NCBI GenBank assembly: GCA_011620845.1
Contig: WOYJ01000185.1
Location: forward strand, 1 to 11,880
Source of the DNA: Methanobacteriaceae archaeon
GTDB lineage: Archaea > Methanobacteriota > Methanobacteria > Methanobacteriales > Methanobacteriaceae
Direction: 5' to 3'
Length of the DNA stretch: 11,880 nt
Shown: positions 1 to 6,316 of the stretch, one piece after another
Layout: each line of letters opens with the position of its first letter
Position numbering within the stretch: the first letter of the stretch is position 1
The notes under the pieces: generated by a model
Databases searched by the model: none
What the model was told of the DNA's origin: nothing
The model's input: only the letters and a program-made list of their open reading frames with translations
Position numbers and translations under genes: made by a program

Positions 1-257
1 GGCTTCTGTCTAAAATGTTACTGATGGATGTGTCTTGTAATTATAATTGGACTTATATATAATTGTGAAATTAGTAGTGTAGGTTTGATTATTTATATAA
101 TGTTTATTGGGATGTTATAGTAAGGTTTAATAAGTATTAGCGCGATATTTATTAGTTATGTTTCAAAATAACGTCAAAATATCGCGTAATAACGCTATAT
201 GTTGGAGAAGTATTTAAATTTTTAGAATTTGAAGAAGATTATGACTTTTATGTTTCC
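1..257. other. AT-rich spacer without a convincing gene
   Basis: This stretch upstream of fumA is strongly AT-rich and broken by stops in all frames I followed. The longest plus-strand reading, from an ATG at 28 to a TAG at 118, would give only a 30-residue hydrophobic peptide with no ribosome binding site. An open stretch from 156 to 296 (+) runs into the IS-like terminal repeat and could be a remnant of a transposase 3' end, but I cannot recognise its sequence before base 258. The only clear structure is the inverted repeat at 141-186. Confidence 0.5.
141..186. repeat. 10-bp perfect inverted repeat with nested inner hairpin
   Basis: CGCGATATTT at 141-150 is repeated in reverse complement at 177-186. 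Inside it GTTAT (155-159) pairs with ATAAC (168-172), leaving an 8-base apical loop. The outer arms contain CGCG, which stands out in this AT-rich spacer. It could be a regulator site, a structured RNA, or part of an element end; no oligo-T tract follows on either side, so a simple terminator is less likely. Confidence 0.55.
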
Positions 258-305
258 AAAAAAAATCCTAACAAAAGTAAAAAAAAGATTAGTTAACAAC
301 TATAA
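258..305 (+). repeat. IS630-type element terminus (left copy)
   Basis: These 48 bases match the reverse complement of 11186-11232 except for one base in an A run (8 versus 7 A). The right copy is the 3' end of a decayed IS630-family transposase gene, so the left copy is read as the end of a second copy of the same element, in inverted orientation. Sequence further left does not resemble the interior of the right copy, so this is either the opposite end of the element (a shared terminal inverted repeat) or a 3' end with the rest deleted. The outer edge ends in TATA, in keeping with the TA target preference of the family. Confidence 0.65.
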
Positions 306-308
306 ATA
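301..308 (+). promoter_or_regulatory. TATA box for fumA
   Basis: TATAAATA lies about 46 bases before the fumA ATG, predicting a transcript start near 330 and a leader of about 20 bases. The box overlaps the last bases of the IS-like terminus (258-305), so part of this promoter may have been supplied by the mobile element. No strong Shine-Dalgarno sequence follows. Confidence 0.5.
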
Positions 309-349
309 AGTTAATATGTAATTAAAGCCAATTCAATACAAGACCCAAT

Positions 350-1189
350 ATGATCACCCAAAAACAAATAGAAGACGTTACCAGCAACCTTTTCAAGCAG
401 GCCGTAATAGAACTACCTTCAGATGTTCGGAAAGCCCTGGAGGAAGCCTATAAAAGGGAAGATCAGGATATTGCCCGGACAAATCTGGAGGCTATTTTGG
501 AGAATATCAAAGCCGCAGAGGAACTGGAAATTCCCATGTGCCAGGACACCGGCCTCCCCATCGTATTTGTGAAACTCGGAAAGGTAAAAGTGGAAAACCT
601 ATACGAGGGCATAAGAAAGGGAGTGGAGAAGGCCACTAAGGAAATTCCCCTCAGACCCAACGTAGTCGACCCCATAACCCGGGTAAACACAGGTAACAAC
701 CTGGGTAAAGGGATTCCCCAGATAGATGTGGAACTGGTTGAAGGAGAATACATGAAATTAACTGTCTTTCCCAAGGGTTTCGGTTCAGAGAACAATAACG
801 CCCTCATGATGGGCCTCCCAGGTGACGGAGTGGAAGGTGTTAAGAAATTCGTTGTGGATACGGTTATAAAAGCAGGGGGCAAACCCTGTCCACCAACCGT
901 GGTGGGTGTAGGTATAGGCGGATCCTCTGATATGGCTATGAAACTGGCTAAGAAAGCTCTCCTTCGAGAGGTTGGAGTGTTTCACAGCGAAGAGAGAATC
1001 GCTGCCCTGGAAAAAGAAATTCTAGAACTTGTTAATGATACAGGTATCGGACCCATGGGTTTAGGTGGTAAAACCACGGCCCTGGATGTTAAAATAGAAT
1101 ACGCAGATACACATACAGCAGGACTGCCGGTAGGTGTTTGTATCCAGTGCTGGGCTGACAGGCACGCCAGTGCTGTTTTGAAACCTTAG
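350..1189 (+). CDS. fumA: Class I (Fe-S) fumarate hydratase, alpha subunit
   Basis: Catalyses, with a separate beta subunit, the reversible hydration of fumarate to malate in the cytoplasm; in methanogens this belongs to the partial reductive citric acid pathway leading to succinate and 2-oxoglutarate. The 279-residue product has the full N-terminal [4Fe-4S] half of the family: MCQDTGLP (Cys64), the SENNNALMMGLPG segment (146-158), KPCPPTVVGVGIGG (Cys180) and VCIQCWADRHA (Cys264, Cys267). Cys64, Cys180 and probably Cys267 are the cluster ligands, by the family pattern of three cysteines. The length fits the split archaeal/bacterial alpha subunit. The beta subunit is not in this window, so it must be encoded elsewhere or just outside. 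The ATG at 350 is chosen because it directly begins the conserved N-terminus and lies 46 bases after a TATA box. It converges on the phosphoesterase gene with a 36-base gap. A related Fe-S hydro-lyase such as L-tartrate dehydratase alpha is the alternative. Confidence 0.93.
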   Translation: MITQKQIEDVTSNLFKQAVIELPSDVRKALEEAYKREDQDIARTNLEAILENIKAAEELEIPMCQDTGLPIVFVKLGKVKVENLYEGIRKGVEKATKEIPLRPNVVDPITRVNTGNNLGKGIPQIDVELVEGEYMKLTVFPKGFGSENNNALMMGLPGDGVEGVKKFVVDTVIKAGGKPCPPTVVGVGIGGSSDMAMKLAKKALLREVGVFHSEERIAALEKEILELVNDTGIGPMGLGGKTTALDVKIEYADTHTAGLPVGVCIQCWADRHASAVLKP

Positions 1190-1225
1190 TAGCCGTAGTT
1201 AAATACTTATCTAATTAAAAATAAA

Positions 1226-1807
1226 TTATCCTTCTTTTTCCAATTCTTCAACGGTTTTCCCACTCAAAACAGACTCTGGCCGTTCAGCTATGATATCTCG
1301 GGTATCTTTGTTCAACTCCTTCATCTTGAAAAATAGCCAGAACTTCCTCCCCTCCCTACCGGTGTGGATCAAAGCATAGGCACCCTTGAGTTTCTCCCCT
1401 TCAAGATAGAACTCCACATGACCATCTTCAATGGTCTTCTCCATAGGAACTTCCTGACCATCTTTCTCCTTTAAGTTGCGATAGGTACCGGTATCCCAGA
1501 CGATAACCGTCCCTGCACCGTAATTTCCCTCAGGGATGGTTCCCTCAAAATCAATATAATCCACGGGATGGTCCTCAGTGGGAATGGCCAATCGTTTCTG
1601 GGTGTAATCAGTGGACGGTCCCTTGGGTACGGCCCATGATTTTAAAACCCCATCAACCTCCAGGCGGAAATCGTAGTGAAGATTCCTGGCTTTATGTTTC
1701 TGCACCACGAATCTTGGTTTACTGGATGTTTTTTTGTTGGTGTAGGGTTCTGGGGTAAGGTTGAAGTCACGTTTTTCTTTGTATCTGGTTAATTTATTTT
1801 CTACCAT
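1226..1807 (-). CDS. Stand-alone LigD-type DNA 3'-phosphoesterase
   Basis: Predicted to trim 3'-phosphates and 3'-ribonucleotides from DNA ends before ligation, as the PE domain of bacterial LigD does in non-homologous end joining. The protein (193 aa from the ATG at 1807) is a single PE domain: QKHKARNLHYDFRLE carries His38, His44, Asp46 and Arg48, WAVPKG carries Lys62, KRLA carries Arg72, and EDHPVDY carries His80 and Tyr84. These correspond to the metal and catalytic residues known from Pseudomonas LigD PE, and all are present. No ligase or polymerase domain is attached and none lies nearby; single-domain PE proteins are known in other archaea. A TTG nine bases upstream (1816) would add three residues, but it has no ribosome binding site. 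The gene is separated from the phosphate operon by a T-tract terminator and is probably transcribed alone. Confidence 0.9.
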   Translation of the reverse strand: MVENKLTRYKEKRDFNLTPEPYTNKKTSSKPRFVVQKHKARNLHYDFRLEVDGVLKSWAVPKGPSTDYTQKRLAIPTEDHPVDYIDFEGTIPEGNYGAGTVIVWDTGTYRNLKEKDGQEVPMEKTIEDGHVEFYLEGEKLKGAYALIHTGREGRKFWLFFKMKELNKDTRDIIAERPESVLSGKTVEELEKEG

Positions 1808-1872
1808 AGATACCAATTATAATATATGTATTTTGATTTAGAAAAAGGGTTTGAAAAATTTGGTTGGTAATT

Positions 1873-1905
1873 TAAAAAAAGGATTTGAAAATAAAAGAAA
1901 AAATA
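1873..1905 (-). terminator. Oligo-T terminator of the phosphate operon
   Basis: Read on the minus strand, the DNA just after the last phoU stop contains T-rich tracts (TTTTTTCTTTT at 1903-1893 and T7 at 1880-1874). Archaeal RNA polymerase ends transcripts at such tracts without needing a hairpin, so this is the likely end of the pst-phoU transcript. Confidence 0.5.
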
Positions 1906-1916
1906 AATTATCAGAA

Positions 1917-2579
1917 TTACATGGGCTTCTCACAGGTGATCATGAATATGGTACGGTTGCCTATACTCTCTGACCGATCGGCTATCCTTTCCAGGAAACG
2001 GGCCACAAAGAGAAGGTAGACCATGTAATAAATAGCGTCTTTCTCATCGAACATGCTTTCTGTGATGTCCCTGAGAGTGGTATCGAACAAGTCGTCCACC
2101 TTATCATCATCGTGATGCAGCTCCCGGACAGTGTCCACATCCTGATTTAGGAAGGAGGTGATACTCTTACTGACCATGCTCCCCACTAGATCTACCATAT
2201 TTTCGATATCTTTTTTTGGTGTTTCTGGAATTTTTTCATCCTTTATATGGTTGGATATTTCTGCGATGTTAGATGCCAGTCCAGTCATTCTTTTGAAATG
2301 GCTTCCCACCTTTACAGATGCTTCTATGAATCTTAAATCCTTGGCAACTGGTTGTTCGGATGCTATTATGCTCATGGTTTTCTGTTCCAGTTCAAAGTTC
2401 ATCCGGTCAACTTTCTCAGTGATATCCATGACAGCGGCTATCTTCTCTTCATCATAATTAAACAGGACATCCACAGAATCTTTATATGCTTCCAGGGTAT
2501 ACTTACCCATTTCTTCCATGTAATCTCTTAATTCCTTCAATCTTTTCCTGAAAAATATTCTCGGGGATTTTCTTGCCAT
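1917..2579 (-). CDS. phoU: PhoU-family phosphate regulator, copy 2 (repeat 1 motif degenerate)
   Basis: PhoU proteins are cytoplasmic six-helix proteins that couple the Pst transporter to intracellular phosphate control. This 220-residue product has the two PhoU repeats: the first around 30-110, with the family hallmark SEQPVAKDLRFI (74-85), the second around 130-210. The canonical E-x3-D metal motif is intact in repeat 2 (FLERIAD, Glu197 and Asp201) but lost in repeat 1, where the aligned segment HFKRMTG has Lys96 and Gly100. This is the mirror image of copy 1 in the same operon. The basic N-terminus (ARKSPRIFFRKRLKEL) is unusual and could contact nucleic acid or membrane, which is inference. 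The start is supported by AGGAGAG about ten bases upstream, overlapping the end of the preceding gene (12-base gap). It is the last gene of the operon. Confidence 0.88.
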   Translation of the reverse strand: MARKSPRIFFRKRLKELRDYMEEMGKYTLEAYKDSVDVLFNYDEEKIAAVMDITEKVDRMNFELEQKTMSIIASEQPVAKDLRFIEASVKVGSHFKRMTGLASNIAEISNHIKDEKIPETPKKDIENMVDLVGSMVSKSITSFLNQDVDTVRELHHDDDKVDDLFDTTLRDITESMFDEKDAIYYMVYLLFVARFLERIADRSESIGNRTIFMITCEKPM

Positions 2580-2591
2580 CTTCCATCTCTC

Positions 2592-3029
2592 CTATTTCGT
2601 ATATTCCTTTATTAAAGTGTCTAAGTCATTTTCAGACGGGTCTCGTATTCCATATTTGAGTAACAACTTGTCCCGGTCACCCGGATTATTTACATCATAT
2701 TTATCAATTATGAAGTCTAATTCTACAGGTAACGATAATTTACATTCCTCATTCAGTTCCAGGATGGTATTAAAAAGTTTATCATTCACCTTATAAATTT
2801 CTACCTTGGATTCGGGGCTGATTATCATCAATTTCATTGCTTTAGTTTCATAATATTCTTCCAGTGTATCTATGTCCAGGTACCATGCTCCCACTATTTT
2901 TTCTTTACTTATAAACAGGATGGATTCGTTGCCTTTATCTATAAATCTTATGTAACCTAGATCAGGTATGTGAGTTTTTTTTAAATTGCCTCTTATCACC
3001 ATTTCCGGTTCACTGGAAGGAAACCACAT
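2592..3029 (-). CDS. Unrecognised 145-aa protein between two phoU genes
   Basis: I do not recognise the family. The product is acidic, soluble and has no signal peptide or membrane segment. Residues 8-80 look like alternating beta strands (VIRGNLKKT, GYIRFI, SILFISKEKIVGAWYL, KLMIISPESKVEIYKV), and the C-terminal third is helical, ending in a charged DRDKLLLKYGIRDPSENDLDTLI tail split here as DRDKLLLKYGIR (118-129) and DPSENDLDTLI (130-140). It sits between phoU copies 1 and 2 with gaps of 10 and 12 bases, so it is almost certainly co-translated with them. GAGGTGA, overlapping the stop of the upstream phoU, is its ribosome binding site, though 11 bases from the ATG. Context suggests a role in phosphate signalling, perhaps as a PhoU partner or ligand sensor. 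That is inference only. Confidence 0.75.
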   Translation of the reverse strand: MWFPSSEPEMVIRGNLKKTHIPDLGYIRFIDKGNESILFISKEKIVGAWYLDIDTLEEYYETKAMKLMIISPESKVEIYKVNDKLFNTILELNEECKLSLPVELDFIIDKYDVNNPGDRDKLLLKYGIRDPSENDLDTLIKEYTK

Positions 3030-3039
3030 AATATTAAAT

Positions 3040-3708
3040 TCACCTCATTAAAAGGTTGTGGAAAAGTTTAGTATGCATCACACGTTTCCCGACAATAGAG
3101 TAGGCTATCCTGTCGGCCATTCCTATGATGTGATGCCCCATACTGAGCAAATTTCTCCCAACAAGGATTAAATAGGTCTGTGAGCCTCCATGGGTAAGTT
3201 CATTGTATTCGGAAAACATCTGGTTGTAGAAGTCCTGCAGGTTGTTATAGTTTTTAGTGGAACGTTTCAGTAGATGTAGGTCTTGGTTTATCAGGGATCC
3301 TACTCCATCTTTGAGCATGTTTTGTACAGTCTGGGACATGAACATCAGGTGTGGGGGTTTATGGATTTTTAAATTTCTCTCTTCAGAATCTATGGTGTAC
3401 CTTGAAATATAGGCAGATAAGTCGTTTATCCTCTCCAACTCTATGGATATTCTAAGTATGGCTGCCCCCATACGGAGATCTTTAGCCACTGGCTGGTGAA
3501 GTCCCAGAACCTTCAGGCAACCATCTTCTATATTATAACTCTTCTTGTTTATCTCATTGGTTGATTTGATTATCTCCCTGGCGAGTTTCACATCATCATT
3601 TATGTAATTGTCTACTGCTCTATCGATCCGGTCGGTGGTTTGGTTACTGTAAATCAGGACGTCCTTGGTTAATGATTCTAATTTGTTTTCTAATACCACG
3701 TTGTACAT
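3040..3708 (-). CDS. phoU: PhoU-family phosphate regulator, copy 1 (repeat 2 motif degenerate)
   Basis: Cytoplasmic regulator of the Pst transporter, 222 residues, two PhoU helical repeats. Repeat 1 holds the hallmark LHQPVAKDLRMG (70-81) and an intact E-x3-D metal motif in IELERINDLS (Glu92, Asp96). In repeat 2 the aligned segment GHHIIGMADRI keeps Asp199 but has Ile195 in place of Glu, so only half of the usual two metal sites remains. The histidines at 192-193 next to it could form a different site. The gene follows pstB by 34 bases, with GGGGGT before the ATG, and overlaps the ribosome binding site of the next gene at its TGA. Pairing with copy 2, whose opposite repeat is degenerate, is plausible. 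The PhoU assignment is firm; which partner it binds is not known. Confidence 0.88.
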   Translation of the reverse strand: MYNVVLENKLESLTKDVLIYSNQTTDRIDRAVDNYINDDVKLAREIIKSTNEINKKSYNIEDGCLKVLGLHQPVAKDLRMGAAILRISIELERINDLSAYISRYTIDSEERNLKIHKPPHLMFMSQTVQNMLKDGVGSLINQDLHLLKRSTKNYNNLQDFYNQMFSEYNELTHGGSQTYLILVGRNLLSMGHHIIGMADRIAYSIVGKRVMHTKLFHNLLMR

Positions 3709-3742
3709 ATTACCCCCGAGTTAAAGGATGTGACCATTAAAC

Positions 3743-4501
3743 TCATCCAAACCTACCAGTGATGTAATCCTCTGTTCGTTTATCTTCTGGTTCAATGAAG
3801 ATCTTGTCGGTAAGTCCCTTTTCAACAATCTCTCCATGTAAAAAGAAGGCGGTATATTTGGAAACACGGGTAGCCTGCTGCATGTTGTGGGTAACGATGA
3901 TTATGGTGAACTCATTTTTGAGTTTATGGATCAAATCCTCAATCTTAGTGGTGGAGATAGGGTCTAATGCGGAGCAGGGTTCGTCCATTAGGATGACCTC
4001 GGGTTCAACAGCCATGGTCCTGGCTATGCACAGTCTCTGCTGCTGCCCACCAGAAAGTCCCATGGCAGAATCATCAAGTTTGTCCTTAACCTCATCCCAT
4101 AGGGCTGCTTCTTTAAGACTGGCTTCCACCCTTCGCTCCAGGTCCTTCTTATCGTTGTTACCGTGAACTCGGAGTCCATAGGCTACATTTTCAAAGATTG
4201 ATTTAGGGAAGGGGTTGGGCTTCTGGAAGACCATACCCACCCTTTTACGGAGGTCAACAACATCGACATCATGGTCGTAGATCTCTTTACCGTCTAAAAG
4301 GGTGGTTCCTTCCTTTTTAAATGTTGGAATAACATCGTTCATCCGGTTCAACGTTCGCAAAAAGGTTGATTTCCCACATCCCGACGGCCCTATCAATGAA
4401 GTTACGGCATTTCTTGGTATGTCAAGATATACGTCCTTTAAAATGTGTGATTCATCAAAATATGTGTTTAATTCTTTAACTTCAATTATTATATTTTCCA
4501 T
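3743..4501 (-). CDS. pstB: Phosphate ABC transporter ATP-binding protein PstB
   Basis: Hydrolyses ATP on the cytoplasmic face to drive phosphate import through PstC-PstA. The 252-residue product has every ABC ATPase element: Walker A GPSGCGKS (38-45), Q-loop Gln93 in VFQKPNPFP, signature LSGGQQQR (149-156), Walker B VILMDEP (169-175), D-loop SALD and switch His205 in VTHNM. The FQKPNPFPKSIFENVAYGLR stretch and the SALDPIST sequence are typical of PstB rather than other importers. Length equals the family norm. Its ATG lies two bases after the pstA stop, and the end of pstA supplies GATGGG as ribosome binding site, which points to tight translational coupling. No anomaly seen. Confidence 0.97.
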   Translation of the reverse strand: MENIIIEVKELNTYFDESHILKDVYLDIPRNAVTSLIGPSGCGKSTFLRTLNRMNDVIPTFKKEGTTLLDGKEIYDHDVDVVDLRKRVGMVFQKPNPFPKSIFENVAYGLRVHGNNDKKDLERRVEASLKEAALWDEVKDKLDDSAMGLSGGQQQRLCIARTMAVEPEVILMDEPCSALDPISTTKIEDLIHKLKNEFTIIIVTHNMQQATRVSKYTAFFLHGEIVEKGLTDKIFIEPEDKRTEDYITGRFG

Positions 4502-4503
4502 TT

Positions 4504-5361
4504 TTATCTACCCATCATCTTTTTAGTGTACTTTTCCACCAGATAGTTCGTGGATATGGTTATTATTAAAATTATAAGGACCAGAACAGCCGCCGTACCG
4601 TAAGCATTCGGTAGTGATACACCCTCCGTGGCCAGAATATAAAGGTGCAACGGGAGGGGCCTTGCCGGATCCCATATGGACATAGGAATAGCCAGAGCAG
4701 CACCTACCGTGTATAATATAGCAGCTGTTTCCTCAATGGCCCTGGCCATCCCCAAAATGATACCAGTGGTGATCCCGGGTATTGCGGCGGGTATAACTAC
4801 TCGATAAATGGTCTGCCACTTAGAAGCTCCCAGTGCCAGACTACCTTCCTTATAGGATTGTGGCACAGCTTCAATGGAGACTTCAGCAGTTCTTAGTATG
4901 GTGGGGATGGCCATCAGGGCCAAGGTCAGACCTCCTGAAAGGACTGAAAATCCCATCTGTAAGAATACCACGAAGAAGGTCAGTCCAAATAAACCGAATA
5001 CAATGGATGGTATGGATGCCAGTGTTTCGGCAGCGAATCGTATGGCCTTTACTAAGTTACTCTCTCCGGCATATTCTGCCAGCCAGATGGCAGCCAGTAC
5101 TCCCAGTGGTGTGGCTACTATGAGTGCAATGAAGGTCACATAAAAGGTGGATACAATCATGGGCCAGATTCCTCCAGATTCTCCGGAGCCAACCGGGTTG
5201 CCAAAGATGAATTCTAGAGAGAACTGGGGAAGGCCGTTATATAAAATATAACCTATTATGATGATGAGTATCACGATGGCTAGAAAACCCACTCCCCAGA
5301 GAACTACGTTCATGATTTTCTGGGCATGGTGGGGGGAAATGATTCTGGGCATGGATATCAT
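4504..5361 (-). CDS. pstA: Phosphate ABC transporter permease PstA
   Basis: One of two membrane subunits forming the phosphate channel. The 285-residue protein has about six hydrophobic helices (near 17-41, 67-95, 108-135, 141-160, 190-222 and 255-275). The cytoplasmic coupling loop that contacts PstB is visible as SYKEGSLALGASKWQTI (169-185), followed by ARAIEETAAILYTVG, the PstA version of the PstC/A helix after the coupling loop; the usual Gly of ARAIGET is Glu210 here. The ATG overlaps the pstC TGA by four bases (ATGA), and GGAGGT lies seven bases upstream, so the two permeases are translationally coupled. A second ATG at codon 4 is possible but less well placed. Confidence 0.95.
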   Translation of the reverse strand: MISMPRIISPHHAQKIMNVVLWGVGFLAIVILIIIIGYILYNGLPQFSLEFIFGNPVGSGESGGIWPMIVSTFYVTFIALIVATPLGVLAAIWLAEYAGESNLVKAIRFAAETLASIPSIVFGLFGLTFFVVFLQMGFSVLSGGLTLALMAIPTILRTAEVSIEAVPQSYKEGSLALGASKWQTIYRVVIPAAIPGITTGIILGMARAIEETAAILYTVGAALAIPMSIWDPARPLPLHLYILATEGVSLPNAYGTAAVLVLIILIITISTNYLVEKYTKKMMGR

Positions 5362-6233
5362 AAGTAACCTCCTCCCACGGTAACTTTACGTTTGTAGTTG
5401 ATGTAGTTGGTGATCACCAGTAGAACTATGATCATCATGAGCAGCACTATACCGGTAGCGAATAGTGCGTTATAATGAAGCCCAAGGGCGTAACCCATCT
5501 CCAGGGCTATGTTAGAGGTAAGGGCCCTGGCAGGTTCCAGTATAGAACCGGGGATTATGGGTGTGTTACCGGCTACCATGATCACGGCCATGGTTTCGCC
5601 TATGGCCCTGCCCATCCCTAAGATTATCCCGGTTACTATGCCGGGTAGTGCCGCCGGGAAGATCACGTTCTTGATGGTCTGCCAGTGGGTGGCTCCCAGT
5701 GCAAGAGACGCTTCTTTATATTCCAGGGGAATGGACCTGAGGGCATCTTCAGATATACTCAGGATGGTGGGTAACACCATCACCGTCAGGATGATGGAGG
5801 CGGTTAACATACTGAAACCGCTGCCTCCAAAGTGTATCCTCATGAAGGGAACCAATACTATTAAACCGAAAAAACCGTAAATAACAGAGGGTATACCGGC
5901 CAGTGTTTGTATGGTTGGCTTTAAAATCTTCCTCATGTTTTTTGGTGCAACTTCAGCCAGGAATATAGCACCAAAAATGGATAATGGAACGGCAAATAAT
6001 AATGCCAGTGCCGTCATACCCAGTGAACCCACGATCATGGGGAAAACGCCATAAAGACCATAGGATGGACTCCAGTCCATTCCAAATATGAAGTTTAAAG
6101 GACCTACCTGTTCCATTGCTGGAATGCCTTGTTGAATAACGAATCCAATTATAAGAAGTATTATAATGATAGATGATATGGCCGCCAGTAGCAGCACTTT
6201 CTCCACTAGAAATTCTTCCCAATTCCTTGCCAT
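5358..6233 (-). CDS. pstC: Phosphate ABC transporter permease PstC
   Basis: Membrane partner of PstA in the phosphate importer. From the ATG at 6233 the protein has 291 residues and about six hydrophobic helices, the first at roughly 14-35. The coupling loop EYKEASLALGATHWQTI (171-187) and the following GRAIGETMAVIMVAGN are classic PstC signatures. A longer reading from a GTG at 6242 was rejected because that GTG lies inside the ribosome binding site GAGAGGT (6247-6241), which is correctly spaced for the ATG. An 83-base spacer separates it from the TIM-barrel gene upstream; I see no terminator on the minus strand there, so read-through from upstream is likely. Confidence 0.95.
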   Translation of the reverse strand: MARNWEEFLVEKVLLLAAISSIIIILLIIGFVIQQGIPAMEQVGPLNFIFGMDWSPSYGLYGVFPMIVGSLGMTALALLFAVPLSIFGAIFLAEVAPKNMRKILKPTIQTLAGIPSVIYGFFGLIVLVPFMRIHFGGSGFSMLTASIILTVMVLPTILSISEDALRSIPLEYKEASLALGATHWQTIKNVIFPAALPGIVTGIILGMGRAIGETMAVIMVAGNTPIIPGSILEPARALTSNIALEMGYALGLHYNALFATGIVLLMMIIVLLVITNYINYKRKVTVGGGYL

Positions 6234-6240
6234 CGCTTGC

Positions 6241-6247
6241 ACCTCTC
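6241..6247 (-). promoter_or_regulatory. Shine-Dalgarno site fixing the pstC start
   Basis: GAGAGGT lies seven bases before the ATG at 6233-6231 and overlaps the alternative GTG at 6242-6240, so it selects the ATG. Confidence 0.7.
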
Positions 6248-6316
6248 AAGTGAAAATTTTGATAATGGTAATTATTCTAATGTCATGTGGATATTAATTA
6301 ATTTTTTTAATTCATC

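Noticed and set aside
28..120. 30-residue hydrophobic open reading frame upstream of fumA
   Set aside because: No ribosome binding site or promoter, low-complexity AT-rich composition, and no recognisable sequence.
463..882. Minus-strand open frame inside fumA
   Set aside because: Antisense shadow of a clearly conserved enzyme gene; serine/proline-rich without motifs.
5953..6249. Minus-strand open frame of 98 codons over pstC
   Set aside because: It is a shifted frame of the pstC N-terminal region, with serine- and glycine-rich nonsense composition and no start signal of its own.
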